Shown here: positions 34,289 to 42,552 of the stretch, in pieces
Layout: each line of letters opens with the position of its first letter
How positions within the stretch are numbered: the stretch's first letter is position 1
DNA from: Chionoecetes opilio
Taxonomy: Eukaryota > Arthropoda > Malacostraca > Decapoda > Majidae
Assembly: GCA_016584305.1 (NCBI GenBank)
Contig: JACEEZ010002694.1
Location: 1 to 64,000 of the forward strand
DNA: 64,000 nt
Direction: 5' to 3'
Made by a program: the position numbers and the translations under genes
The notes under the pieces: generated by a model
Databases searched by the model: none
What the model was told of the DNA's origin: nothing
Seen by the model: only the letters and a program-made list of their open reading frames with translations

Positions 34289-34493
34289 GTTGTTGCCATG
34301 CTGAGGCTCCTGGCGACGCTGGCCTGGACATGCTGCATTGTGGAGGCCGGCGAGGTGAAGTCGTCCCTGTACCACTCCTGGCTGGCCCTGGCCACCCTGC
34401 CCTGGATGGCCGCCGAGGTCACCTGGATGGACCTCAAGCCGGCCAATGCGCGGTCCTTCACCCAGTGTGCGGCCAAGATAGAGTCCATCTGCG
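34289..34493 (+). CDS. ATR: ATR kinase exon (LPWMAAEVTW), intact
   Basis: This is the best-preserved exon. Acceptor CATGCTTGCAG, donor TGCG|GTAGGA, open throughout in one frame. It reads VVAMLRLLATLAWTCCIV, then EAGEVKSSLYHSWLALATLP, then WMAAEVTWMDLKPANARSFT and so on to IESIC. It corresponds to vertebrate ATR about residues 545-610, where a IYDALIYMQV helix is followed by the conserved LSLPW motif. The helical pattern and the LPW motif together make this the anchor of the ATR call. Confidence 0.85.
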
Positions 34494-34722
34494 GTAGGAT
34501 TTTTTTTTTTCTGATTTCCGTCTCCCCATTATTTGAAATTGTGATGACAACTGCGATGCCTTTCTAAAGACCATAAATGTAGATTCTTATCACTAAGTCA
34601 ATGGAAGCACCTTGCTTTGCCGAGCTTTGTTAAAAAAAAATCCCATCATATTGCGCCATAATTTTTCACATTGAAGAAAGGAGTGATGCAGAGACATTCA
34701 GAACATCCCCATTTTTCCTCAG

Positions 34723-34868
34723 ATTCCCGAGTGAGGAGTGGGAGTGTGGGTGTGGTGGCGCTGGTGCCGGAGAGTGTGGCGCCGTGCTGGAGGTGCCACG
34801 TGGTGCAGTGCCTCATCAGCGAGCAGCAGCCCGGGGCCATGGTGGAGGTGGCCGCCTGGTTTCCTATG
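34723..34868 (+). CDS. ATR: ATR kinase exon (SGSVGVVALVPE), intact
   Basis: Acceptor TTTTTCCTCAG, donor ATG|GTCAGT. The previous exon ends in phase 1, giving an aspartate at the join, then SRVRSGSVGVVALVPESVAP, then CWRCHVVQCLISEQQPGAMV and EVAAWFPM. It aligns by pattern with the CVFLLTLFPRRIFLEW to SGFFILLQQ stretch of vertebrate ATR (about 620-660). It ends in phase 0. Confidence 0.8.
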
Positions 34869-34899
34869 GTCAGTGTTGGCTGCTGTTTTTGGTAGTGGA

Positions 34900-36022
34900 T
34901 GGAAGGGTAAAGTTGACTGTTGATGAGTCTAACATTCACTGTGTTGGCATTATACAGGGCAGTCCGGAATAATCTACCTTCAAATATGAGTACAGGGAGG
35001 TCCCGTTATACGAGCATTCGATATACGAGATGTGTAAATTAGGGTCTATTTTCAATATACGAGATCGAAAAACCAATGCTACGACATTCAAACTGGGGTG
35101 AGTAAAATTACCAAGTTATTTACTAAAGTAAATTACAAGTTATTTAATAAAATTATAAAGTCATTTACTGACTATATGATTTTACCTAAGGTTGTACGAT
35201 AATCAATCTGAAAATATGATAATTCTGGTGGCTCGGTACGACAATGTGGCCTACAAAAATTAACATCCCTGTTGGCAACACTGCAGGCGGACAACAACAA
35301 CACGCGCTTGCCAACCTATCTCGAGCCTTGTTTTAGCGTGAAAATACGCCAAAATGTACGACGAAGTCATAGACGAGGTGAGTGAGAGGTGCAGGAAGAG
35401 TGCCGCGTGTGGGGGAGGGCGGGGAGGGTGTGAGAGGTGGAAATAGCCAGCTCTCGTGTGTCTCAGTTGGGGAAAACGTGAGGAAAAGTGAACGATGGAC
35501 TGAACGATGTACAATGATTCAGATGCGCAGAGACGAGTTTGTGGGCAGTGGAAGAGGTCTGCGCACCCCTCCCTTGTCCCTTACCTACCCTACCCTCTCC
35601 AGTCTAGTGTATCACACGGCGTCCCCATGAGTACATACGTCTTTGTTGCTTGTATGTATTGTGCCTTGTGAGTCAATTTTAGTGATTTGCTGGTTTACTT
35701 AATGTGCTTATTGTGACTTATTTGTGCTCTGTCCTACTGTGCTGTCACACTCTTAATTCAGTGTTTTGTGTGGTGGTGCGGTGGTGTGGTATATAGAGCC
35801 CTATATTTGAGAGTTTGAGAGTTGGTTGTGTTTGCTATAGTTTATTTAAGCATGAAAAACATGTCTTTTTTTTTCTTTCTTTTTTATCTTTTAATTGATG
35901 GGGTCCTGGAACCAAACCTATATTTTACCATAAGTTATGTGTTTCGTTATACGAGATTTCGCTTTACGAGTATGCCAGGTGGAACCTAACTGCTCGTATC
36001 TTCGGGACCTCCCTGTACATCA
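34900..36022. other. ATR intron, start of the long inverted duplication
   Basis: Sequence from about 34.97 kb onward reappears inverted up to 62.95 kb. Two mirrored blocks, GGAGGTCCCGTTATACGAGC near 34996 and its reverse-complement-like partner near 35945-36015, flank about 950 bp. They suggest a third inverted-repeat element within this intron (about 34970-36020). No coding frame is seen. Confidence 0.55.
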
Positions 36023-36235
36023 TTATCCCCTTGAGACCCAGAACGTAATTTCCATTGTAGTTTGGCTATCATTAGACAATTTTTAGTGAATATAAGCAAT
36101 ATTTTATAGATATGACCTGTTTAGTACCCTTGTTGACTAACTTATTTGGTATATTAAGTGACTTTTCGTAATTTTATGGCTCGACAACATACAATTTTTT
36201 TATAGCAAAGGAAAGATTGGGCGTGAAGGGGTTAA
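36023..36235 (-). mobile_element. M1 MITE
   Basis: One end is ATCCCCTTGAGACCCAGAAC, the other GAAGGGGTTAATAA. The left TTAA is changed to TTAT. Confidence 0.8.
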
Positions 36236-36307
36236 TAATAAGATGTTAGTAGAAAAAGATACATGCATGATATATACATAGGTCCTGCCTACCTATACAA
36301 CTGTAGT

Positions 36308-36660
36308 CTATTTTTTGTATTATGGTCAAAATGCAGTAAGGAAGCCACGCCCCCTGCCTCCCCTTCTATTCTACGGGGCAGCTGATTGGTGCATTCCTCG
36401 TATCATCACTACCAATCACAATATCTTCACTACTTAACAGCGCGTGACCACTGGACAGAGCAATCTTCACTACAAAGTGATATTTGATTTTGTTACCTTC
36501 TGTAGTGAAGATTGCTCTGTCCAGTGGTCATGTATTGTTAAGTAGTGAAGATATTGTGATTGGTAGTGATGATACGAGGAGTGCACCAATCAGCTGCCCC
36601 GTAGAATAGAAGGGGAGGCAGGGGGCGTGGCTTCCTTAGTGCATTTTGACCATAATAAAA
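36308..36660. mobile_element. Palindromic MITE family M6 beside an ATR acceptor
   Basis: Arms of about 160 bp mirror each other: TTATGGTCAAAATGCA, GGAAGCCACGCCCCCTGCCT, CAGCTGATTGGTGCA, AATATCTTCACTACTTAA and CCACTGGACAGAGCAATCTT all recur inverted. The turn is near 36487. It would fold into a long hairpin in RNA 40 bp upstream of the next exon. Confidence 0.85.
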
Positions 36661-36699
36661 AAAATTGAATATACAATCCCAACAATTGGTTACCCACAG

Positions 36700-36860
36700 A
36701 TGGTTCACCAGCTGCGAGGGGCCAATGGACAGCACCTGATCGGGGAGGTTACCGGGGCCGTGCTTCTGTCATCTGACTCAGCCACCGTCCTGGCTGCCTC
36801 GCGCTGCTTCCAACCTCTCCTCTGTGCTCTGCTCAACCTGACATCTGTAAAACTTCTCAG
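36700..36860 (+). CDS. ATR: ATR kinase exon (MVHQLRGANG), intact
   Basis: Acceptor GGTTACCCACAG, donor CTTCTCAG|GTCAGT in phase 2. It reads MVHQLRGANGQHLIGEVTGA, then VLLSSDSATVLAASRCFQPL, then LCALLNLTSVKLL. It corresponds to the LIDKVKDDSDIVKKEF to LGQLVC helices of vertebrate ATR (about 665-705). A later in-frame GTATCA site at 36895 would extend the exon, but the phase of the next exon favours 36860. Confidence 0.8.
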
Positions 36861-36894
36861 GTCAGTCAGTGAAGGACGTCACAATGGGCAGGTA

Positions 36895-37510
36895 TCAGTG
36901 CAGCAGACGGCCGATGATACACTTCCAACTATCTCTATCCATAGCTTCAACTTCTTCAATGCCCAATGCTGTCAGATCCTCTTCAACACAGTGCCTCCAT
37001 GTCTTCCTTGGTCTGCCCGGTGGACGGCGACCTGGCACTTCCACTCTAACAGCTCTCCCCAATGCCTCACCACCTTCTCTCCTCTTCACGTGCCCAAACC
37101 ACCTCAATCGCCTTACTCTCAGCACTGTACTCAGCTCCTTCAATCCACATTTTCTTGCCACCTCTTCACTAGACACTTCATCTCTCCATGTGGTCCCAGC
37201 CATATACCTCAACATTCTCCCATCACACCCAACCAACACATCCTCCAACTTCTTCGTCAAAGCCCAGGTCTCAGAACCATACAGCAATACTGATCTTATA
37301 CATGCTTCAAATACTCTTCCTTTGTTTCCCAGTAGAATACTCTTGTTTATCAGCAGTCCCGCTATCTCTCTCCACTTCATCCATGTAGTAGTTGCTACCC
37401 ATGTTCTTACTGCTCTCTCCACTCCACCCTCGCTATCTAACATGTCACCAAGATAGCAAAACTTTCACTTCATCTATTACATCACCATTCACTTCTATAG
37501 TTTCTACCTC
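36895..37510 (-). mobile_element. RTE-like LINE, C-terminal part of the polyprotein
   Basis: The minus strand is open from 37443 to 36895. From the N-terminal side it has MLDSEGGVERAVRTWVATTT, then GKGRVFEACIRSVLLYGSETW-type sequence, then RRLRWFGHVKRREGGEALGR, and RPPGRPRKTWRHCVEEDL. This is the region after the reverse transcriptase in RTE-like and related LINEs. A KFCYLGD stretch extends upstream to about 37470. It sits in an ATR intron in the opposite orientation and is 5'-truncated. The same segment starts again at 63836, where the window ends inside it. Confidence 0.8.
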
Positions 37511-37571
37511 TTCCTCTTCTTCTCCTCATTGGCAGTGATAATGACAATTGTGATAATGGTTGTTACTTCAG

Positions 37572-37906
37572 GGAGGAAAAGGACTGCACCAGACCCTACA
37601 CGCTGCACTGCGAGGTGTGTGACGAGACCTCCACCTCCTCCTCCACCACCTCCTCCTCTTCTTCTGTGGGCAGCCGTGGTGTTGACTCCACGCTGGTGTC
37701 GAGGTTCCTGGGTCTGCTGGGCCACGCCCCCTGTGGTGGTGGCGGTGGTGGAGGCGCTCCCCACGGTGGTGACGCACAGCAGCCTCACCGCCGCCATGGT
37801 GAGCCAGTACCTCGCCCTGCTCACCCACCCGGACCAGGCGGTGGTGGCGGCACTGTGCCAACACCTGCCAGCCCTCGTCTGTGTCAAGGACCAGAATGCC
37901 AGTCAG
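37572..37906 (+). CDS. ATR: ATR kinase exon (serine-rich loop and helix pair), one frameshift
   Basis: Acceptor TTGTTACTTCAG, donor AGTCAG|GTGTGT. Phase 2 from the previous exon gives EEKDCTRPYTLHCEVCDETS, then a serine/threonine tract, then STLVSRFLGLLGHA. A run of five C at about 37728 must be four to continue PVVVAVVEALPTVVTHSSLT, AAMVSQYLALLTHPDQAVVA and ALCQHLPALVCVKDQNASQ. The two parts match vertebrate ATR about 740-850, with the acidic/serine loop followed by helices around the FIDNLHHLCKHL region. Confidence 0.75.
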
Positions 37907-37939
37907 GTGTGTGGGCATATTTCATGTGTATGTCGTCAG

Positions 37940-38110
37940 GTGGTCAGTGCGGAGTCTATAGGGGTCTTTAAAAGGAGTCTGGATAAATTCATGGATGGGA
38001 AAGAGAAGTGGATGTAGTTAAGTAACAGGAACTACCTCGTGTAGGTCTCACGGCCTCTTGTAGCTTCCTTATTTTCTTATTTTCTTGTGATGTATATATG
38101 TATTGGAAGG
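37940..38110 (+). mobile_element. LINE 3' tail (SLDKFMDGKEKW)
   Basis: Reads VFKRSLDKFMDGKEKW and a stop, then a conserved non-coding tail with GGAACTACCTCGTGTAGG and TTGTAGCTTCCTTATTTTCT. The same tail occurs at 38745-38775, 38985-39065 and, inverted, 20070-20262. Confidence 0.7.
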
Positions 38111-38305
38111 TTGAGTAATGTGAGGTAGTTATGCACCATGTTGTGAGTCAGCCACACACACCAACTACATTAATCATGTTATCCATTACAGAAAGACTCA
38201 TTTTTCTTTTTACACTTTTATTTGACTGATCTCACTCCAGCTCTGACCAAAATGTGCATGCATCACAAATCAGCATGTAAAGAACCTTCATTGATGACTA
38301 TATGA

Positions 38306-38592
38306 CAGTGGTTCTCAGCTTGTTTCAAGCCATGGACCACTAGCCCAATTAAAAAAAAAATCATGGACCATCTCCTTTTTGACTTTAGAGATATGATGAA
38401 AAAGGGAAGATTTTAAAGGTAGGTCAAGGGTTGCTTATAGATATAAAGTAAACTGAATTTTCAGAAATAAATAAAATGATATTACACAGCTAACATTTTG
38501 GTTTCATATATATTTCACTTCATTTCCAAATATCTTGAACGTTCTGTGGACCACTAGAACAGACATCATGGACCACCAGTTGAGAACCACTG
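38306..38592. mobile_element. hAT-type MITE family M2 with 8-bp target duplication
   Basis: The inverted ends are CAGTGGTTCTCA at the left and TGAGAACCACTG at the right. They are flanked by CTATATGA (38298-38305) and CTTTATGA (38593-38600), an 8-bp duplication with one mismatch, as hAT elements make. It is 287 bp long, non-coding. The CAGTGGTTCTCA terminus is well known from Charlie-type hAT families in other animals. Confidence 0.85.
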
Positions 38593-38785
38593 CTTTATGA
38601 TGATGATGATGACTCTATACAGCAAAGATTCTCTGTATTCGCTCCTTTGTAATGTTCAGAAATGTTTAAATGTTGTTCAGAAATGTTGTAAAAACCAGCC
38701 CAGGGTAGAACAAGAAGTAACGGATTCAAGCTGGAAAAACTCTTGGCCTCTTGTAGCTTCCTTATTTTCTTATGTTTACCTCCAG

Positions 38786-38928
38786 GACACCAAGAGCTCC
38801 GCCACGTCCAAGGAGGGGGAGCTTGTGATCGCCCACTTCAACGGCCTGGTGAGGGCGAGTGAGGGGGGGGAGGCAGCGTCCAGTCAGCCTGTGAGAGCCG
38901 TGCTGGAGGCGCTCAAGCACATTGTGAG
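38786..38928 (+). CDS. ATR: ATR kinase exon (KEGELVIAHFNG)
   Basis: The acceptor TTTACCTCCAG lies in a LINE-tail-derived sequence (TTCCTTATTTTCTTATG just upstream). It reads DTKSSATSKEGELVIAHFNG, then LVRASEGGEAASSQPVRAVL and EALKHIV. It matches the GDIGRAAKGDLVPFALLHLLHCLL part of vertebrate ATR by pattern. Two donors are possible: GTGAG|GTGAGC (end 38928, phase 2) or CACATT|GTGAGG (end 38922, phase 0). The second keeps the frame into the next exon. Confidence 0.75.
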
Positions 38929-38984
38929 GTGAGCAAGGCGGCATTCAAGGATAATACAAGAGCCCTGTATGAATAGTATGGGTG

Positions 38985-39165
38985 TATGGGTATGGGCACA
39001 GGAACTACCGCGTGTAGGCCTCGCAGCCTCTTGTAGCTTCCTTATTTTCTTATGTTCTTATGTATGTATAGTATGTAGGTATGTAGGGTATGTATAGTAT
39101 GTAGGGTATGTATGGTAAGGTTCAGGTTAGGTAAGGTTCAGGTATGGTAAGGTTAGGTAAGGTAG
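38985..39165 (+). repeat. LINE tail followed by TATGTAGGG microsatellite
   Basis: GGAACTACCGCGTGTAGGCC to TTCTTATGT is a LINE tail. It is followed by TATGTATAGTATGTAGG units (39062-39115) and GGTTCAGGTTAGGTAAGG units (39116-39165). Confidence 0.65.
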
Positions 39166-39590
39166 CCACGGGTGCGCAAGGAAAACTTACTCCGAAACAA
39201 AAGCGATGCAGGTCACAAGAAGAGGAAGAGGGAGGCATTTTGTAAACAAGGATGTTTGTATGGCTCACTTATTGTAAGAACGTGAAGTGTTACAGAAGTT
39301 CATTAATTTCTTAGCACAGAATGTTTATTTCAGCCCTTTGTGACAATGCTTACTCTAGTTGTAAATATCTAAGTATAGTACTCGGCTTCTCCAGACCTTG
39401 AACTCCTGAATGCTTCTTGCTCTGACATTTCTGCCTCCAACCCATTCCATTTGTCTGGTTCTGTTCATAAAGGTGGATTTCTTCACGTGATTCAGACACT
39501 TGATCTTTCTTAGCTTATATTGATGCCCTTATGTCTTGCTATCAACTCCATTTGTGTACTTAATTCCAGTCTTATTGCAATTTTTCATCA
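39166..39590. other. ATR intron, nothing recognised
   Basis: AT-rich sequence without repeats recognisable by eye. It recurs at 28.93-29.35 kb and inverted at 58.48-58.92 kb. Confidence 0.5.
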
Positions 39591-39598
39591 GTCAACAC

Positions 39599-40184
39599 CA
39601 GGGCCGGATTATGACCTTTTGGGGCCCCTAGGCTAATTAAATTGTGGGGCCCCTCAGACGGAGCCACCCTCTAACTCGCCCGCACCCGAATTTTTTTTAC
39701 ATTGTATAGCAAAATAAGTGAGCTGAAAATCAAAATATACGCTACATTCACAAATAAGTGTTTTACTGTGTTTAGCACGATGATAAACAAACATGGACTG
39801 GGGCCCCATGATTTACAGCTAGGGTCCCAAACAGGGGCCCTTTATCTCAAATAAAGGCCTCAAACAGAGGCCCTTTATCTCAAATAAAGGGCCTCAAACA
39901 GGGGCCCTTTATCTCAAATAAAGGCCTCAAACAGAGGCCCTTTATCTCAAATAAAGGCCTCAAACAGGGGCCCTTTATCTCAAATAAAGGGCCTCAAACA
40001 GGGCCCTTTATCTCAAATTATTTGTAATTTTATTATAAGTTAAATGAATTATTCAGCAATGCAAAATATCATTTTTCAAAAAAAATCATATATGGAAATC
40101 TTTTAGCAGGGACCCCAGGTTTGGGGCCCCCAAGCTTGAGGGGCCCTAGACTGCAGCCTATACTAGCCTATAGGATAATCCAGG
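39599..40184. mobile_element. hAT-type MITE family M3 with perfect GTCAACAC duplication
   Basis: The left end is CAGGGCCGGATTATGACC. The right end is TAGGATAATCCAGG, imperfectly inverted. GTCAACAC flanks both sides (39591-39598 and 40185-40192). Subterminal GGGGCCCC blocks are mirrored. The interior carries the 34-bp array below. Non-coding. Confidence 0.8.
39832..40020. repeat. 33-34 bp array with AATAAA in each unit
   Basis: About five to six units of CCCTTTATCTCAAATAAAGG followed by CCTCAAACAGGGG lie inside the M3 element. Each unit is itself a small hairpin (CCTTTAT/ATAAAGG) and carries AATAAA on the + strand. Confidence 0.9.
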
Positions 40185-40319
40185 GTCAACACAATTACTC
40201 CAGATTGCCTACTTAATGTAAGGAATATTTACTTACAAAATATATGTAACTGTAAAGTAGTTTGTTTTTTGGTTCCAATATGTATAATAGAAAGTCCCTG
40301 TAATTGAATTGTGAGTTTA

Positions 40320-40530
40320 GTCGCCGCACGTTAAGTTGGCGAAAATTGGGGCCCCTCACTCCCCCCTTCCGAACGCACGGGATTGGCTGAGGTGTTGGGT
40401 GTTGGGGCTTTAGGGCGGAACTTTTAGTAAGGCATTCTCACCCAACACCCAACACCTCAGCCAATCCCGTGCATTCGGAAGGGGGGAGGGAAGGGGCCCC
40501 ATTTTCACCAACTTAACGTGCGGCGACTAT
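40320..40530. mobile_element. Palindromic MITE family M4
   Basis: The ends TCGCCGCACGTTAAGTTGGC and its inverse CTTAACGTGCGGCGA enclose mirrored CGCACGGGATTGGCTGAGG and TTGGGTGTTGGG blocks. It lies 20 bp before the next ATR exon. Confidence 0.9.
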
Positions 40531-40549
40531 AGTAATGAATGTTCCCCAG

Positions 40550-40696
40550 GCGCCCCCTCGGAGGCCTCACCAGCACCTGTTCCTGAAGGTGCGCTCCGTG
40601 AGCTCCTCGGCCCAGCTGGCCATCCACGACCTGGCCCGGACACTGAACCTCTCCCTCAAGGACCTCTACGTGCGCTACAGACAGACACTCTCACAG
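40550..40696 (+). CDS. ATR: ATR kinase exon (LAIHDLARTLNLSLKDLYV), intact
   Basis: Acceptor AATGTTCCCCAG, donor CTCACAG|GTCAGC. One frame is open throughout: APPRRPHQHLFLKVRSVSSS, then AQLAIHDLARTLNLSLKDLY, then VRYRQTLSQ. It aligns with the YTEIRALVAAKSVKLQSFFSQY region of vertebrate ATR (about 920-955), including the spacing of aromatic and basic residues. It begins in phase 0 if the upstream donor at 38922 is used. Confidence 0.85.
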
Positions 40697-40736
40697 GTCA
40701 GCCTTTGCTTTACTTTTACTTCTACAGGTCATTACT

Positions 40737-40949
40737 TTAACCCCTTCACGCCCAGATCTTTCCTTGGCTATATAAAATTGTATGTTGTCGAGCCATAAAA
40801 TCGCGATAAGTCACTGAAAATACCACATGAGTTAGTGGACCAGGATACTAAACAGGTCACAGCTATAAAATATTACTTTTATTCACTAAAAATTGTCTAA
40901 TGGTACCCAAATTACAATGGAAATTACGTTCTGGGTCTCAAGGGGTTAA
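40737..40949 (+). mobile_element. MITE family M1, 210 bp, TTAA target sites (piggyBac-like)
   Basis: TTAA stands at both edges, with inverted termini CCCCTTCACGCCCAGA and (reversed) CCCCTTGAGACCCAGA. TTAA targets with CCC-starting ends are the hallmark of piggyBac-type transposons, so this is probably a piggyBac-derived non-autonomous element. Non-coding, AT-rich inside. At least five distinct insertions are present (19474, 33144, 36023, 40737, 41809) plus their assembly duplicates. Confidence 0.85.
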
Positions 40950-41105
40950 GCCTTAGCTATGCCTCATCTATTCATGTACCATTTCAATGCATATTTTGAA
41001 GGGTCTTGTAAGTTAAAACGCATGATTCATGATGAAGACTTACGGTAACACCATCAGTAACCTTGTCCCTTGCAATAGGTGCTTTAGGTGCTCTCCTTTG
41101 TTATG

Positions 41106-41587
41106 TACCGTAGATAACACTAAAGTCGCCAGGACAACGGGTTTTTTTTTATGTACAGACGTGTGGTGGCGTTAATACTTACATTTCTACATCCATGATT
41201 TCAGGAAAGTTAGAAGGGGCTATCTGGAGAGTCTGTGTCATTTTGTGTCTTCATCTGTGTCATAGTAATGGCTATAAATCAACAAATTAAAAAAATATCA
41301 CCAGAGTGGCGACCAACAATAAGGTCGCCAGTTAGTGTTTATGTTCTGAGTGTCCTCCCGCCGTCGTCGTCGCCCGAAAAAAAACAAGTAATGAAATTTG
41401 AAATCGTCTATATTTGCAGATACAAAGCATAAAACTGCTGAAACAGGGTAGATTATACAGTCATGATATAAACTACTGTGTATCATCTTCAGTGGCACTT
41501 AAAAAACAGTAGTGATGCTATAATTCATAGTATTTGGCGCCTGGCGACATTAGTGCAGGTGGCGACTATACTGTCATCTAGGGTAGG
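41106..41587 (+). mobile_element. MITE family M5 (about 480 bp), copy 1
   Basis: The inverted ends are TACCGTAGATAACACTAAAG at the left and GACTATACTGTCATCTAGGG at the right (diverged). Internal landmarks are ACGTGTGGTGGCGTTAATAC, GGCTATAAATCAACAAATTA and TCGTCGTCGCCCG. The segment 41296-41440 matches copy 2 better than it matches the two noisy versions of this same locus. Confidence 0.8.
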
Positions 41588-41649
41588 TGTCAGTGTGTGG
41601 AGCAGTGACACCTGTGATGTTTAGTTCGCCGCAAAAGACACAAAGGAGA

Positions 41650-41685
41650 CACTTGTGCATCATCATCATCATCATCTTTCTGTTT
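41650..41685. repeat. CATCAT microsatellite
   Basis: CATCATCATCATCATCATC at 41659-41677; short. It recurs inverted at 56400-56420. Confidence 0.8.
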
Positions 41686-41808
41686 ACCTTTATCTGAACT
41701 CATCTTCTGACTTTACAGTAACACCATCAGTAACCTTGTTCCCTGCAATAGGTGGTTTAGGTGCTGCATGTTTGGACAGAGGAGTGGACAGCAAGGAGGG
41801 CTTGGTGT

Positions 41809-42020
41809 TTAACCCCTTCGCACCCAGATTTTTCCTTTGCTATAAATAATCGTCTGTTGTAAGCCATACAATTACGAAAAGTGACTTAATATACCAAATC
41901 AACTAGTGGACAAGGATACTAAACAGGTCATATGTATAAAATATTGCTTATATTCGCTAAAAATCGTCTAATGTTACCCAAATTATAATGGAAATTACGT
42001 TCTGGGTCTCAAGGGGTTAA
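41809..42020 (+). mobile_element. MITE family M1, second insertion
   Basis: TTAA at 41809-41812 and at 42017-42020, same termini as 40737-40949 but clearly diverged inside, so it is a separate insertion. Confidence 0.85.
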
Positions 42021-42078
42021 GTACTCACGCCAAACTGAATGATATTTTACTGTAATGGAAGCCTTGTATTCCTCACAG

Positions 42079-42176
42079 GTTTTGGCGAGTGCTGTCAGCC
42101 AGGGGGAGGTGGATAGACTGTTAAGCCATGTGGCAGACGTGTTCAAGTGGCCAGAACTTTCCATAGTTGGCAAAAG
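42079..42176 (+). CDS. ATR: ATR kinase exon (HVADVFKWPELS), intact
   Basis: Acceptor TATTCCTCACAG, donor AAAAG|GTAAGT in phase 2. It reads VLASAVSQGEVDRLLSHVAD and then VFKWPELSIVGK. The ADVFKWPEL stretch mirrors the ANVFDFPDLNRF motif of vertebrate ATR just before the UME region. The phase fits the next exon (at 44554, and clean at 53405-53240 on the other strand), where one G completes an arginine. Confidence 0.85.
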
Positions 42177-42552
42177 GTAAGTATTTGTTTTTCTTACATT
42201 GATATAATTCTATCTACTTTAGTTGATGAAATCCAAGCTTCCAGCCAAAGGAAATGTCTAGTTTACAGTCATGTCTATTTGTGGAATGTTCCACAGCAAA
42301 ACATCTCCATTAGAAGCAAGGGATTTGTTAGGGCAAACAAAAGTAGGTAGAATATTTTTTTTATTGGAAAAAATCGAATAAAAAGAAAACATTAGATATG
42401 AATGTTTGAAGAAGAAGAAAACACATTTACGGGGACAGTTTTGTGGTTCCTGTTTTTTTTAATGTTTTTTATCTATCTTTGTATCATACTTAAAGCCGCC
42501 TCCCAAACGTGTCCACAAAACCCAGAGTAGTTCTTTCACATCAATACCCCAC
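42177..42552. other. ATR intron, nothing recognised
   Basis: AT-rich; no repeat seen other than short A and T runs. Confidence 0.45.

Noticed and set aside
33894..34331. 145-codon minus-strand frame repeating DIPTILT
   Set aside because: The 21-bp minisatellite is a multiple of three and lacks stops in that frame; it lies in an intron.
37529..38017. Poly-proline and histidine-rich frames over the serine-rich ATR exon
   Set aside because: Wrong frames of the TCC/ACC-rich coding stretch; the splice phase and ATR pattern choose another frame.
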